From: Halomarina litorea
GTDB taxonomy: Archaea > Halobacteriota > Halobacteria > Halobacteriales > Haloarculaceae
DNA: 64,000 nt
Direction: 5' to 3'
Assembly (NCBI RefSeq): GCF_024227715.1
Contig: NZ_CP100448.1
Location: 1,695,655-1,759,654, forward strand
In this document: in pieces, positions 33,002-40,630 of the stretch
Layout of the letters: each line of letters begins with the position of its first letter
Position numbering within the stretch: position 1 is the stretch's first letter
Notes under the pieces: model-generated
Told to the model about the DNA's origin: nothing
The model's database searches: none
The model's input: only the letters and a program-made list of their open reading frames with translations
Program-made: the position numbers and the translations under genes

Positions 33002-34230
33002 GCGCTCTCACCCCCGTCCTCGCCGTCTCGCGGTCTACGACCGCTCGACCCTCCCGAGGAACGTGGTTCCTCGCGTTCAAATACGTGGACGACTGCAGCC
33101 CCGCCCGACCCGCCGACGTTGTGTGTCAGGCCGTATCTCGGACCGTCGAGCTGTCTGTCCCCCGCCTCGCCCGAGAGCTGTTTGAACGCCTCGGTGACCT
33201 GTCCGGCGCCCGTCGCGCCGATGGGGTGGCCCTTGCTCTTCAGGCCGCCCGAGGTGTTGACGGGAATCTCGCCGTCCGGTCGCGTCGCGCCCGAGGCGAC
33301 GAACTCGCCGGCCTCGCCCGGTTCGCAGAACCCGAGGTCCTCGTAGGCCATCAGCTCCGCGATGGCGAAGCAGTCGTGGACCTCCGCGAAGTCGAGGTCC
33401 GCGGGGCCGACACCGGCCATGTCGTAGGCGTCCGACGCGGCGCGCTGGCTCGCGGGCACCCCGGTGTAGGTGTCGCGCTGGAACAGGCCGACGGCGTCGG
33501 AGGCCGCCCCGACTCCCGCGACGCGGATTCTGGTGTCGGTGAACTCGTCGACGACGTCCTCGCTCACGAGGAGGACGCAGGCCGCGCCGTCGGTCGTCGG
33601 ACAGCAGTGATACAGGTTGAGTGGGTCCGCGACGGTGGGGGCGTTCATCGCGTCCTCCAGCGAGCACTCGAAGCGGAGCTGTGCGTGGGGGTTCTTCGCC
33701 CCGTTGGCGTGGTTCTTGACCGCGACCTGCGAGAGGTGCTCCTTCGTGGTGCCGTACTCGGCCATGTGCGCGCTGGCCATCTGGGCGTACACCCCGGCGA
33801 ACGTCGTCCCGGAGAGACGTTCCCACTCCGTCTCGCCGGAGACGCCGAGCCAGTAGCGGACCGCCTCGCTGGACACGTCGGTCATGACCTCGACGCCACT
33901 GGCGAGGACCACGTCGGCCATCCCCGAGCGGATGGCCTGTACGCCCTGCCGGACCGCGTAGCCCGAGGCGGCACAGGCGTTCTCGACGCGCGTACACGGG
34001 ACGCCCTCCAGACCGACGTGTTCGGTGACGGCGGGACCGGGCAGGCCCAGTTGGCGGCCGCCGACGCCGAGCGTTCCGACGACGGCCTCGTCGATGTCGT
34101 CCGTGTCCATGCCCTTCGGGACGCTGTCGCGGGCGGCCTCGAAGGCCGTCGCGAACAGCGACCGGTAGCTCTCGTCGGGGAACGTGCCGAAGTCGGACTG
34201 GCCCGCCCCGACCACGTATGCCTCTGTCAT
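32998..34230 (-). CDS. Thiolase-family acetyl-CoA acetyltransferase
   Basis: A 410-residue SCP2-type thiolase. The nucleophilic cysteine is in VENACAASGYAVRQG, the histidine in AEVHDCFAIAEL and the second cysteine/histidine region in SKGHPIGATGAGQV. The C terminus has THNVGGSGGAAVVHVF followed by a 30-residue charged tail rich in Gly, Arg, Asp. It would catalyse the Claisen condensation or cleavage of acyl-CoA. It is the first gene of an operon with the HMGS-like/DUF35 fusion (ATGA overlap), so the pair probably acts on the same acyl-CoA. The ATG at 34230 fits the MTEAYVVGAGQSDFG start. Confidence 0.9.
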   Translation of the reverse strand: MTEAYVVGAGQSDFGTFPDESYRSLFATAFEAARDSVPKGMDTDDIDEAVVGTLGVGGRQLGLPGPAVTEHVGLEGVPCTRVENACAASGYAVRQGVQAIRSGMADVVLASGVEVMTDVSSEAVRYWLGVSGETEWERLSGTTFAGVYAQMASAHMAEYGTTKEHLSQVAVKNHANGAKNPHAQLRFECSLEDAMNAPTVADPLNLYHCCPTTDGAACVLLVSEDVVDEFTDTRIRVAGVGAASDAVGLFQRDTYTGVPASQRAASDAYDMAGVGPADLDFAEVHDCFAIAELMAYEDLGFCEPGEAGEFVASGATRPDGEIPVNTSGGLKSKGHPIGATGAGQVTEAFKQLSGEAGDRQLDGPRYGLTHNVGGSGGAAVVHVFEREEPRSSGGSSGRRPRDGEDGGESA

Positions 34231-34365
34231 GGTTCGTGCCTTCGTGCGGGGGAGTATGACGGTGGGGGTTTCCGGCGGGTTTCGACGCCACCTCGCCGTC
34301 GCGGACGGTTGCGGGGCGCACACTCGTGCGAAAGCTACAATGCCCGAACGTGGCTAGCGGAGGTA

Positions 34366-35412
34366 ATGACGGACGACACTCCCCACCGTCGGCTCATCGT
34401 CGCGGGATCCGGCATCGCCGGCCTCTCGGCGGCCATCTACGCCGCGCGCTCGAACAACGAACCGCTCGTGCTGGAGGGGACCGAACCCGGCGGGCAGTTG
34501 ACGCTCACGACGGACGTGGCCAACTACCCCGGCTTCACGGAGGGTATCTCCGGCCCGGAACTCGTCCAGAACATGAAGGAGCAGGCGACGAAGTTCGGTG
34601 CCGAGGTGAAACACGGCGTCATCACCCGCGTCGCGCGCGACGAGAGCGGCCTGTTCCACGTCGAACTGAAGAACGGCGACGCCTACACGGCCGACGCGTT
34701 CATCGCCGCCTCGGGGGCCAGCGCGCGCACCCTCGGCGTCCCCGGCGAGGACGACCTGATGGGCTACGGCGTCTCCACCTGTGCCACCTGCGACGGCGCG
34801 TTCTTCCGCGACGAGGACATGCTGGTCGTCGGCGGGGGTGACGCCGCCATGGAGGAAGCCACCTTCCTCACGAAGTTCGCCGACACCGTCTACGTCGCCC
34901 ACCGCCGCGAGGAGTTCCGCGCCGAGGACTACTGGATCGACCGCGTCCAGGAGAAGGTCGACGCGGGCGACATCGAACTCCTGACGAACACGGAACTGCT
35001 GGAGATTCACGGCTCGGCCGAGGCGGGCGTCGACCACGTCCGACTCGCCCGGAACCCGACGGGACACCCGAGCGAGAGACTCGACGACCCCGAGACCGAA
35101 CAGTTCGACTTCGAGGTCGGTGCCGTCTTCCTCGCCATCGGCCACACGCCCAACACGGGCTATCTCGCCGAGACGGGCGTCGAACTCGACGACGAGGGTT
35201 ACATCGTCACGCAGGGCGGACGCGGCGGGAACCAGACGGCCACGGCCGTCCCCGGCCTGTTCGGCGCGGGCGACGTGGTGGACTTCCACTACCAGCAGGC
35301 CGCCACCGCGGGCGGGATGGGCGTGATGGCCGCCCTCGATGCCGACGACTACCTGGAGGACCTCGAACGCGAACGCGGCAAGCGGGTCGCGTCGGCGGAG
35401 TCGGACGACTGA
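34366..35412 (+). CDS. trxB: Thioredoxin-disulfide reductase
   Basis: An FAD/NAD(P)H flavoenzyme of 348 residues. FAD binding: GSGIAG (14-19) and PGGQLTLTTDVANYPGF. Redox centre: CATC at 139-142 (STCATCDGAFF). NAD(P)H domain: VVGGGDAAMEEA (from 154). C-terminal FAD motif: GLFGAGDVVDFHYQQAATA. The second nucleotide motif is followed by HRREEFRAEDYW, close to the HRR pattern that usually indicates NADPH. A GGAGGT (34359-34364) lies only 1 nt before the ATG, too close for a normal Shine-Dalgarno, so initiation may not use it. Confidence 0.95.
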   Translation: MTDDTPHRRLIVAGSGIAGLSAAIYAARSNNEPLVLEGTEPGGQLTLTTDVANYPGFTEGISGPELVQNMKEQATKFGAEVKHGVITRVARDESGLFHVELKNGDAYTADAFIAASGASARTLGVPGEDDLMGYGVSTCATCDGAFFRDEDMLVVGGGDAAMEEATFLTKFADTVYVAHRREEFRAEDYWIDRVQEKVDAGDIELLTNTELLEIHGSAEAGVDHVRLARNPTGHPSERLDDPETEQFDFEVGAVFLAIGHTPNTGYLAETGVELDDEGYIVTQGGRGGNQTATAVPGLFGAGDVVDFHYQQAATAGGMGVMAALDADDYLEDLERERGKRVASAESDD

Positions 35413-35470
35413 GCGACTCCGACGAAACTACAGCAGAAAGGTACTTGCTTCTTTACGATTATATATTCTC

Positions 35471-36052
35471 GTGTTCGAAGTCTCGCGACAGCCAGCGGCC
35501 CGGCCGACGCTGACCGGTGGTCTCGTCGGTGCGACCGGTGTACTCGTCCTCGCGACGGTCCTCACGGCACCGCTCGGCGTCCGCCACCCGCTCACCCTCC
35601 CGGTACAGTTCCTCGCGGCGTCGTCGCTACTCGCTGCGACGGTCACCCTCGTGCGAACGCTCCCCGTGACCACGTCGGACCACGTGGGGACGGTCACGAC
35701 AGGGGTCGGGGCAGTCCTGTTACTCGTGTACTCGGCCGTCGGTCTCGCCGGCCTGAACGAGTTCGGGTCGGCCTCGCTGCTCGCGGTCGGACTCGGCCGA
35801 CTGTCGCTGGCCGTCGGCGCGCCGTCGCTCGGCTACTGGCTCTACCGGACCGACGTGCTCGGTCGGCCCGGAGCGCTCGCCCTTGGCGCGGCGCTCCCGG
35901 CGGGCGTCGTGCTCACGGTCCTGCTGGACGTGCTCGCCGTCACCCCGCTCGGGGTGACGATATCGGCCGTCGGGCTGGCGGGACTCGCGCTGTACGGCCT
36001 CGGGTGGTGCGCGGTGGGCGTTCGACTCGCCGCCCGGACACCACAGGGATAA
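35471..36052 (+). CDS. Multi-span membrane protein of unknown function
   Basis: A 193-residue protein from a GTG. About six hydrophobic segments follow the short polar start FEVSRQPAARPTLTGG. No catalytic or binding motif is recognised. The AT-rich block TTTACGATTATATATT (35452-35467) lies immediately before the GTG. It holds a TATA-like element, close to the start, so a downstream start at an inner codon cannot be excluded. It follows trxB by 58 nt on the same strand but probably has its own promoter. Confidence 0.55.
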   Translation: MFEVSRQPAARPTLTGGLVGATGVLVLATVLTAPLGVRHPLTLPVQFLAASSLLAATVTLVRTLPVTTSDHVGTVTTGVGAVLLLVYSAVGLAGLNEFGSASLLAVGLGRLSLAVGAPSLGYWLYRTDVLGRPGALALGAALPAGVVLTVLLDVLAVTPLGVTISAVGLAGLALYGLGWCAVGVRLAARTPQG

Positions 36053-36076
36053 GGGGCCTCGCGGCGAAGCCGACGC

Positions 36077-36367
36077 ATGACGACGAAAGACGACACGGTC
36101 GAGATTCATATCGACGGACCGGACGGCGAGGACCAGGTCACGCTCCCCGCACGACTGCTCGACATGCTCGCGGAGGGCGAGGAGAGCAGCGCGAAGGTCG
36201 TCGGCGACCTCGCACTGATGTCCTGTGCCCAGCGCATCCACGCGACCGTCCATCACGCGGAGGGCGAGGTCGACGACGAACTGCAGGCCGTCGAGGACAC
36301 CACGCTCGATCTCTTCGAGGAGCGCTTCGGCATGACCTTCGGCGAGGCGACGGGTCACCAGCACTGA
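36077..36367 (+). CDS. Small conserved haloarchaeal protein (DUF7545-like)
   Basis: A 96-residue acidic soluble protein starting MTTKDDTVEIHIDGPDGEDQVTLPARLLDMLAEGEES. The rest is helical: KVVGDLALMSCAQRIHATVHH, EVDDELQAVEDTTLDLFEERFGMTFGEATGH. Several histidines and a single cysteine are present, but no clear metal site. I associate this pattern with DUF7545 of Halobacteria; the match is from memory. Function unknown. Confidence 0.6.
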   Translation: MTTKDDTVEIHIDGPDGEDQVTLPARLLDMLAEGEESSAKVVGDLALMSCAQRIHATVHHAEGEVDDELQAVEDTTLDLFEERFGMTFGEATGHQH

Positions 36368-36467
36368 ACTGAACTGAACGACGCGATTCTCCCGATTCCA
36401 CAGAGCCTCCCCGAGCGACGCGAACCGGCGGACCGAAGACGACGGGTCGGCCACGTCGCCGGCACGC

Positions 36468-36925
36468 ATGGAGATTCGTCCCCTGCCACCCGAGGAAGCC
36501 CCCGTCCGCCGGTACGTCGGGGGCCTCTGGCACCCCTACCACCGCGAACTCGAAGCGACCGTCGAGAGTCACTCGCTGGCGGACGAGGACTTCCGGACGT
36601 GGGTCGCCGTCGACGGGGAGGGGACCTCACCGACGAGGCCACGCCCCTCGCGGGATTCGTCACGGCGCAGGCGGACCGCTGCCCGGCCGTCTTCGACCGC
36701 CCGGACCGGACGGTCGTGGGCGACATCTACGTCCGGGAACCGTACCGCGGGTCGGGCCTCGCGGAGACCCTCGTGAGTCGGGTCGCGGACCACGCCCGCG
36801 AGGCGGGGTGCACGGAACTCGCCCTCGGCGTGGACGCGGACAACGACCGGGCGCTCGCGTTCTACGAGCGGCTGAGCTTCGCGCCCCATCGCCTGCGACT
36901 GACCCGGCCCGTCGGGGAGTTGTGA
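36468..36925 (+). pseudogene. GNAT-family N-acetyltransferase, frameshifted
   Basis: The first frame from ATG 36468 gives MEIRPLPPEEAPVRRYVGGLW, HPYHRELEATVESH and DFRTWVAVDGEG, then loses sense. The second frame picks up at about 36620 with DLTDEATPLAGFVTAQADRC, VVGDIYVREPYRGSGLAETL and VDADNDRALAFYERLSF, including the acetyl-CoA pyrophosphate loop RGSGLA. The switch lies in GGGGAGGGG (36616-36624) and needs one missing base. Apart from that every GNAT element is in place, so a sequencing error or a very recent mutation is likely. Substrate unknown. Confidence 0.75.
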
Positions 36926-36932
36926 GTCCGGG

Positions 36933-38258
36933 TCAGTCGCTCCGGGTTGCGGTCCCCGCTCTCTCCCCCCGGACGGTCCTGACGAGTCGCACGAGGACAG
37001 CGAGCGTCGCCACCCCGACGACGGCGGCGAACGCGAGGACGAAGTAGTCCAGCGGGCCGTCGGCGCTCGCCACCGTCCCGCGCAGTTGCGCGAGGACGAC
37101 GACGGTGACGACGGCGAAGACGAGGCCGCCCGCCGCGTTGAGCAGGGGGCCGTTCGTCTCGGGGACGGCGCGGGGGTCGTTCAGGAGGGAGAGCACGACG
37201 GCCAGCGCGAACACCGTCCCGACGAGACCGAGGGCGAGGACGAACACCAGTTGGCCAAAGAACGCGCCGCCGACGAACACGCCCGCCGCCGAGAGCAGGG
37301 CCGTCGTCGCGACGAGTCCCCGGTACTTGGGGTCGTCCACGTCCGTCCCCCAGCCGAGTTTGTCCACGAGCAGGGAGGGCGGGACGACGGTGTTGCCCCC
37401 GAGAGTGGAGACGGCGGCACCGAGGAGGCCGAACAGAAACAGGCGTTCCGCGAGCGGGCCCGCGACGGGTTCGAGGGCGTGGGCCGCTCCGAGTCGGCCG
37501 ATTGCGGGGTCCGAGAGCACGCTGGCGGCGACGAGGAAGATGGCGACGCTGTAGAGGCCGAAGGCGATGCCCATCGACCCCACGACGTCCGCCGTGGCCG
37601 CGTCGTGGTCCCTGCGGGTCCACCCGCGAGCGCGCATCGCGTAGGAGTGCATCGTGATGAGCGTGATGTGGACCGCACCGCCGAGGACGCCCGCGACGAC
37701 GAGTTCGCTCCCCGCGGGGAGCGTGGGGACCAGACCGCCCGCCGCCCCGCCCGCGTCGATGGGGACGACGAACAGCGAGGCGACGAATGCGAGGACGACG
37801 CCGCCCACCACGAGTTTCGCGCCGAGTTCGGCGGCCCGGTAGCCGCCCCCCGCGAGACCCACCGCGAGGAGGACGGCCCACGCGATTCCCGCCGGAACCA
37901 CGTCGACGCCCGTCAGGTCGGCCGTCACCTGCGCGAGACCCTTCATGATGACGAGCTGGGCGATGCCCGCGACGAGCACCACGTCGAGGACGAGGAGCCA
38001 CGCCCAGGCGTCGCCGAGGTGGTCCTCGACGACGCCGACGATGCCGCGTTCGGTGAGGAGACCGAGTCGGGCCGCGAGGTACTGCGTGAGCGTGCCGAAC
38101 AGTGCCGAGAGGACCACGACCCAGAGGAGGGCGTATCCGTACCCTGCGCCCGCGGTGAGGAGACTCGCCATCGTCGCCGGCCCCGCCGCGATGGCCCCCG
38201 CGAGCCACGAGGGACCCATCGCGTCGAACCCGTGCCGGAGTCGGTTCGGGAGCGTCAT
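36933..38258 (-). CDS. Nramp-superfamily transporter lacking the DPGN motif
   Basis: The 441-residue membrane protein has 11 hydrophobic segments and aligns with Nramp by eye: TM1 begins GPSWLAGAIA, and AGAGYGYALLWVVVLSALFGTLTQYLAARLG matches TM2-TM3. The metal-binding DPGN of TM1 is replaced by AGPATM, while TM6 has ITMHSYAMRA instead of the typical MPHN. Proteins with this loss include Nramp-related magnesium and other non-classical carriers, so the substrate may not be Mn/Fe. TATA-like AATTTATC (38284-38291) is 29 nt from the ATG. The 3' end is convergent with the GNAT gene, 7 nt apart. Confidence 0.85.
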   Translation of the reverse strand: MTLPNRLRHGFDAMGPSWLAGAIAAGPATMASLLTAGAGYGYALLWVVVLSALFGTLTQYLAARLGLLTERGIVGVVEDHLGDAWAWLLVLDVVLVAGIAQLVIMKGLAQVTADLTGVDVVPAGIAWAVLLAVGLAGGGYRAAELGAKLVVGGVVLAFVASLFVVPIDAGGAAGGLVPTLPAGSELVVAGVLGGAVHITLITMHSYAMRARGWTRRDHDAATADVVGSMGIAFGLYSVAIFLVAASVLSDPAIGRLGAAHALEPVAGPLAERLFLFGLLGAAVSTLGGNTVVPPSLLVDKLGWGTDVDDPKYRGLVATTALLSAAGVFVGGAFFGQLVFVLALGLVGTVFALAVVLSLLNDPRAVPETNGPLLNAAGGLVFAVVTVVVLAQLRGTVASADGPLDYFVLAFAAVVGVATLAVLVRLVRTVRGERAGTATRSD

Positions 38259-38309
38259 GTCACCTCACTCACCACCCGGTGGCGATAAATTGAGTGGTAT
38301 CACCGAGTG

Positions 38310-38972
38310 TTACGGTGCGACCGACCAGTGGAGGACGACGCCCTCGTCCAGTCGCTCCACGTCGTCGAGGGCGAGGCGGGGGAACCGCTCCGGGTCGACG
38401 AACCCCTCGCCGTCGGCCGGCGTGGGGGCGTCCCGTCCCCCGATGACCAGCGGACCGACGAACTCGGAGAGACGGTCGACGAGACCCACCTCGAACAGCG
38501 AGAACAGCAGTTCGCCACCACCCTCGACCATCAGGTCCGCGATTCCCTCGGTCTCCAGTCCCGCGAAGGCGTCGCGGAGGTCGACCCGGTCCTCGCCCGC
38601 GACGACCAGCGTCGCGCCCGCCGATTCGAGGGCCTCCACCCTCTCATCGGGGGCCGCCTCGCTCACGAGGACGTAGGTGGGCGCGTCGCCCCGCAGGATT
38701 GCGGCGTCGGGTGGCGTCCGCGCACGCGAGTCTGCGACGACCCGGGCGGGGACGCCCGATTTGCCCACCCGTTCGCGGTGGTCCGCGTCGAACCGGACGA
38801 GCGAGGGGTCGTCGGCGAGGACGGTCCCCACGCCGACGAGGACGGCGTCGCTCTCCCCTCGCAGGCGGTCCACGCGCGCGAAGTCCTCGTCGCCGGAGAT
38901 GCGCACCTGTTCTCTCTCCCGGTGCGAGAGTTTCCCGTCGGCACTGACGGCGACGTTGGCGTGGACGTGCAT
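38310..38972 (-). CDS. arfC: 2,5-diamino-6-ribosylaminopyrimidinone 5'-phosphate reductase
   Basis: A 220-residue RibD C-terminal-like reductase that uses NADPH to reduce the ribosyl side chain to ribityl in riboflavin and F420 precursor synthesis. Motifs: MHVHANVAVSADGKLS at the start, SGDEDFARVDRLRGESDAVLVGVGTVLADDPSL, and LMVEGGGELLFSLFEVGLVDRL with the NADPH-binding EGGG. It lacks a deaminase domain, as expected for the archaeal enzyme. The ATG at 38972 coincides with the family start. Confidence 0.9.
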   Translation of the reverse strand: MHVHANVAVSADGKLSHREREQVRISGDEDFARVDRLRGESDAVLVGVGTVLADDPSLVRFDADHRERVGKSGVPARVVADSRARTPPDAAILRGDAPTYVLVSEAAPDERVEALESAGATLVVAGEDRVDLRDAFAGLETEGIADLMVEGGGELLFSLFEVGLVDRLSEFVGPLVIGGRDAPTPADGEGFVDPERFPRLALDDVERLDEGVVLHWSVAP

Positions 38973-39126
38973 GCTCCGGATACCGCGACCGGGCGAAAAC
39001 GGCTTTCGGTGACGGCCCCCGTGACGTTCCGCCGACACGACTGGTCCGGGCGCGGTAGCTACCCGTTTCCCGTCAATCAGCTATATCGCTACGTGTTACC
39101 AACGCGGTCTCTAGGGTGTTGTAAAT

Positions 39127-39738
39127 ATGGCGACAGAATGGGCCCTCGCGGGCGACTACGTCGAGGCGTGCAACTGCGACGTGGTCTGTCAGTGTGTTTG
39201 GCTCGAACCGCCCGACGGCGACGTGTGTACCGCGTCGCTGGCGTGGCACGTCAGGGAAGGGAACTTCGGCGACGTCGACCTCGGTGGGCTCTCGGTGGCG
39301 ATGCTCATCCGGTCGGAGGAGGGAGTCATGTTCGACCCGGACGTCGGATGGGACGTCGTCCTGCTGGTGGACGAGCGGGCGAGCGACGAACAGCGGTCTG
39401 CGCTGGAGGACATCTACCTCGGCCGGGCCGGCGGTGTCTGGGGAGTGGTCGCCGACACGCACTTCGAGGAGACGGAGGTGGCGACGGCCCCGTTCACCTT
39501 CGACCGCGACGGCGGCGAGTTCTCCGTGGAGGTGGGCGACGCCGTGACGATGGGGACGGAGGCGAAGACGGGGTTCAACGACGAGTTCGGCACCATCGCC
39601 CCGCATCCCCTCACGTCGAGCCTCGAGATGCACACCGGAAAGTCGACGGAGGCGACGGCCTCGTTCGGCGAGCGCTTCGACTGGGACGTCGGCGGGAACA
39701 ACGCGTTCTTCTGTGACTTCGAACTGGCGAACGCCTGA
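39127..39738 (+). CDS. DUF1326 domain protein
   Basis: The 203-residue soluble protein starts with the conserved DUF1326 block: WALAGDYVEACNCDVVCQCVW, giving four closely spaced cysteines (15, 17, 21, 23) that look like a metal site. The rest has IRSEEGVMFDPDVGWDVVLLVD and AGGVWGVVADTHFEETEVATAPF, all typical of the family, and ends with FDWDVGGNNAFFCDF. No activity is known. The partner gene DUF2182 starts 7 nt after the stop, a pairing also seen in bacteria. TATA-like CTATATC (39081-39087) precedes the gene by about 45 nt. Confidence 0.85.
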   Translation: MATEWALAGDYVEACNCDVVCQCVWLEPPDGDVCTASLAWHVREGNFGDVDLGGLSVAMLIRSEEGVMFDPDVGWDVVLLVDERASDEQRSALEDIYLGRAGGVWGVVADTHFEETEVATAPFTFDRDGGEFSVEVGDAVTMGTEAKTGFNDEFGTIAPHPLTSSLEMHTGKSTEATASFGERFDWDVGGNNAFFCDFELANA

Positions 39739-39745
39739 GCGAGTC

Positions 39746-40552
39746 ATGGAACTCCCACGATACGCCGGCCGCGTCCGCACGACGGGCGTCGACGGGACCG
39801 CACTCGTCGCGGTCGCCGTCTACCTCGTCGTGGCGCTCGCGTGGGACGCGATGGTGTTCCGGTGGCTCCCGATGCCCGGCGCGGACGGGTCGTCGATGTC
39901 GATGGACATGGCCGCCCCCGGCGTCCCCGAGGCGATGGCTACGGGCAGCGGCGCGACCGGGTGGGCGCTCTACCTCCTGATGTGGGGCGTGATGATGATC
40001 GCGATGATGTACCCGTCGTCGGTGCCGCTGGTCCGCCTGTACTACCGCACGCTGACCGGCGTCTCGACCCGAGCGAAGTCCCTGCGGGTCGGCGCGTTCC
40101 TCGGGACCTACACGCTCGTCTGGACGGCGACGGGGCTGGTCCCACTGGCGGCCAACCGGGTCGTGCCGATAACTGCCGTGGGCGGAAGCGAGGTACTCCT
40201 CGGGGGGACCCTGTTGCTCCTCGCGGGCTACCAGCTCTCGTCGTACAAGGACCGCTGCCTGCGCCACTGTCGGCTCCCGCTCGGGTACCTGATGCAGCAC
40301 CACCGGCCGGGGGTCCGCGGCGCGAGTCGGATGGGACTCGAACACGCCTGGTTCTGCCTCGGGTGTTGCTGGGCGCTGTTCGCGTTCATGGTCGTCGTCG
40401 GGACGATGAACCTCGTCTGGATGGTGCTCATCACCGCCGTCCTCTCGCTCGAACGGACCGTGAGCTGGGGTGACACGCTGGCGAGGGGCGTCGGCGTCGC
40501 CGCGGGCGTGGCGGGGTGCGCCGTCCTCTTCGCGACGCTACTCGGCGGGTGA
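39746..40552 (+). CDS. DUF2182 metal-binding-type membrane protein
   Basis: A 268-residue protein with about seven hydrophobic segments. Between TM1 and TM2 is a methionine-rich loop (LPMPGADGSSMSMDMAAPG) that could bind copper. The family signature follows: YLLMWGVMMIAMMYPSSVPLVRLYYR, and later CLRHCRLPLGYLMQHH and GLEHAWFCLGCCWALFAFM, with paired cysteines and histidines at the membrane face. DUF2182 is called a predicted metal-binding integral membrane protein. Together with the cysteine-rich DUF1326 protein just upstream it probably handles a soft metal; that is inference. Confidence 0.85.
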   Translation: MELPRYAGRVRTTGVDGTALVAVAVYLVVALAWDAMVFRWLPMPGADGSSMSMDMAAPGVPEAMATGSGATGWALYLLMWGVMMIAMMYPSSVPLVRLYYRTLTGVSTRAKSLRVGAFLGTYTLVWTATGLVPLAANRVVPITAVGGSEVLLGGTLLLLAGYQLSSYKDRCLRHCRLPLGYLMQHHRPGVRGASRMGLEHAWFCLGCCWALFAFMVVVGTMNLVWMVLITAVLSLERTVSWGDTLARGVGVAAGVAGCAVLFATLLGG

Positions 40553-40598
40553 GGTCGGCCGCCCCGGACGACCCTCCACTCCGCCACCGGCGCGAACG

Positions 40599-40606
40599 AT
40601 TTTTAG
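40599..40606 (+). promoter_or_regulatory. TATA-like box of the rpa1 operon
   Basis: ATTTTTAG is centred 29 nt upstream of the rpa1 ATG at 40631. This is the position for a leaderless transcript that would read rpa1, rpap1 and rpe. Confidence 0.5.
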
Positions 40607-40630
40607 GGAGAACGGCCAAACCCACGGACG

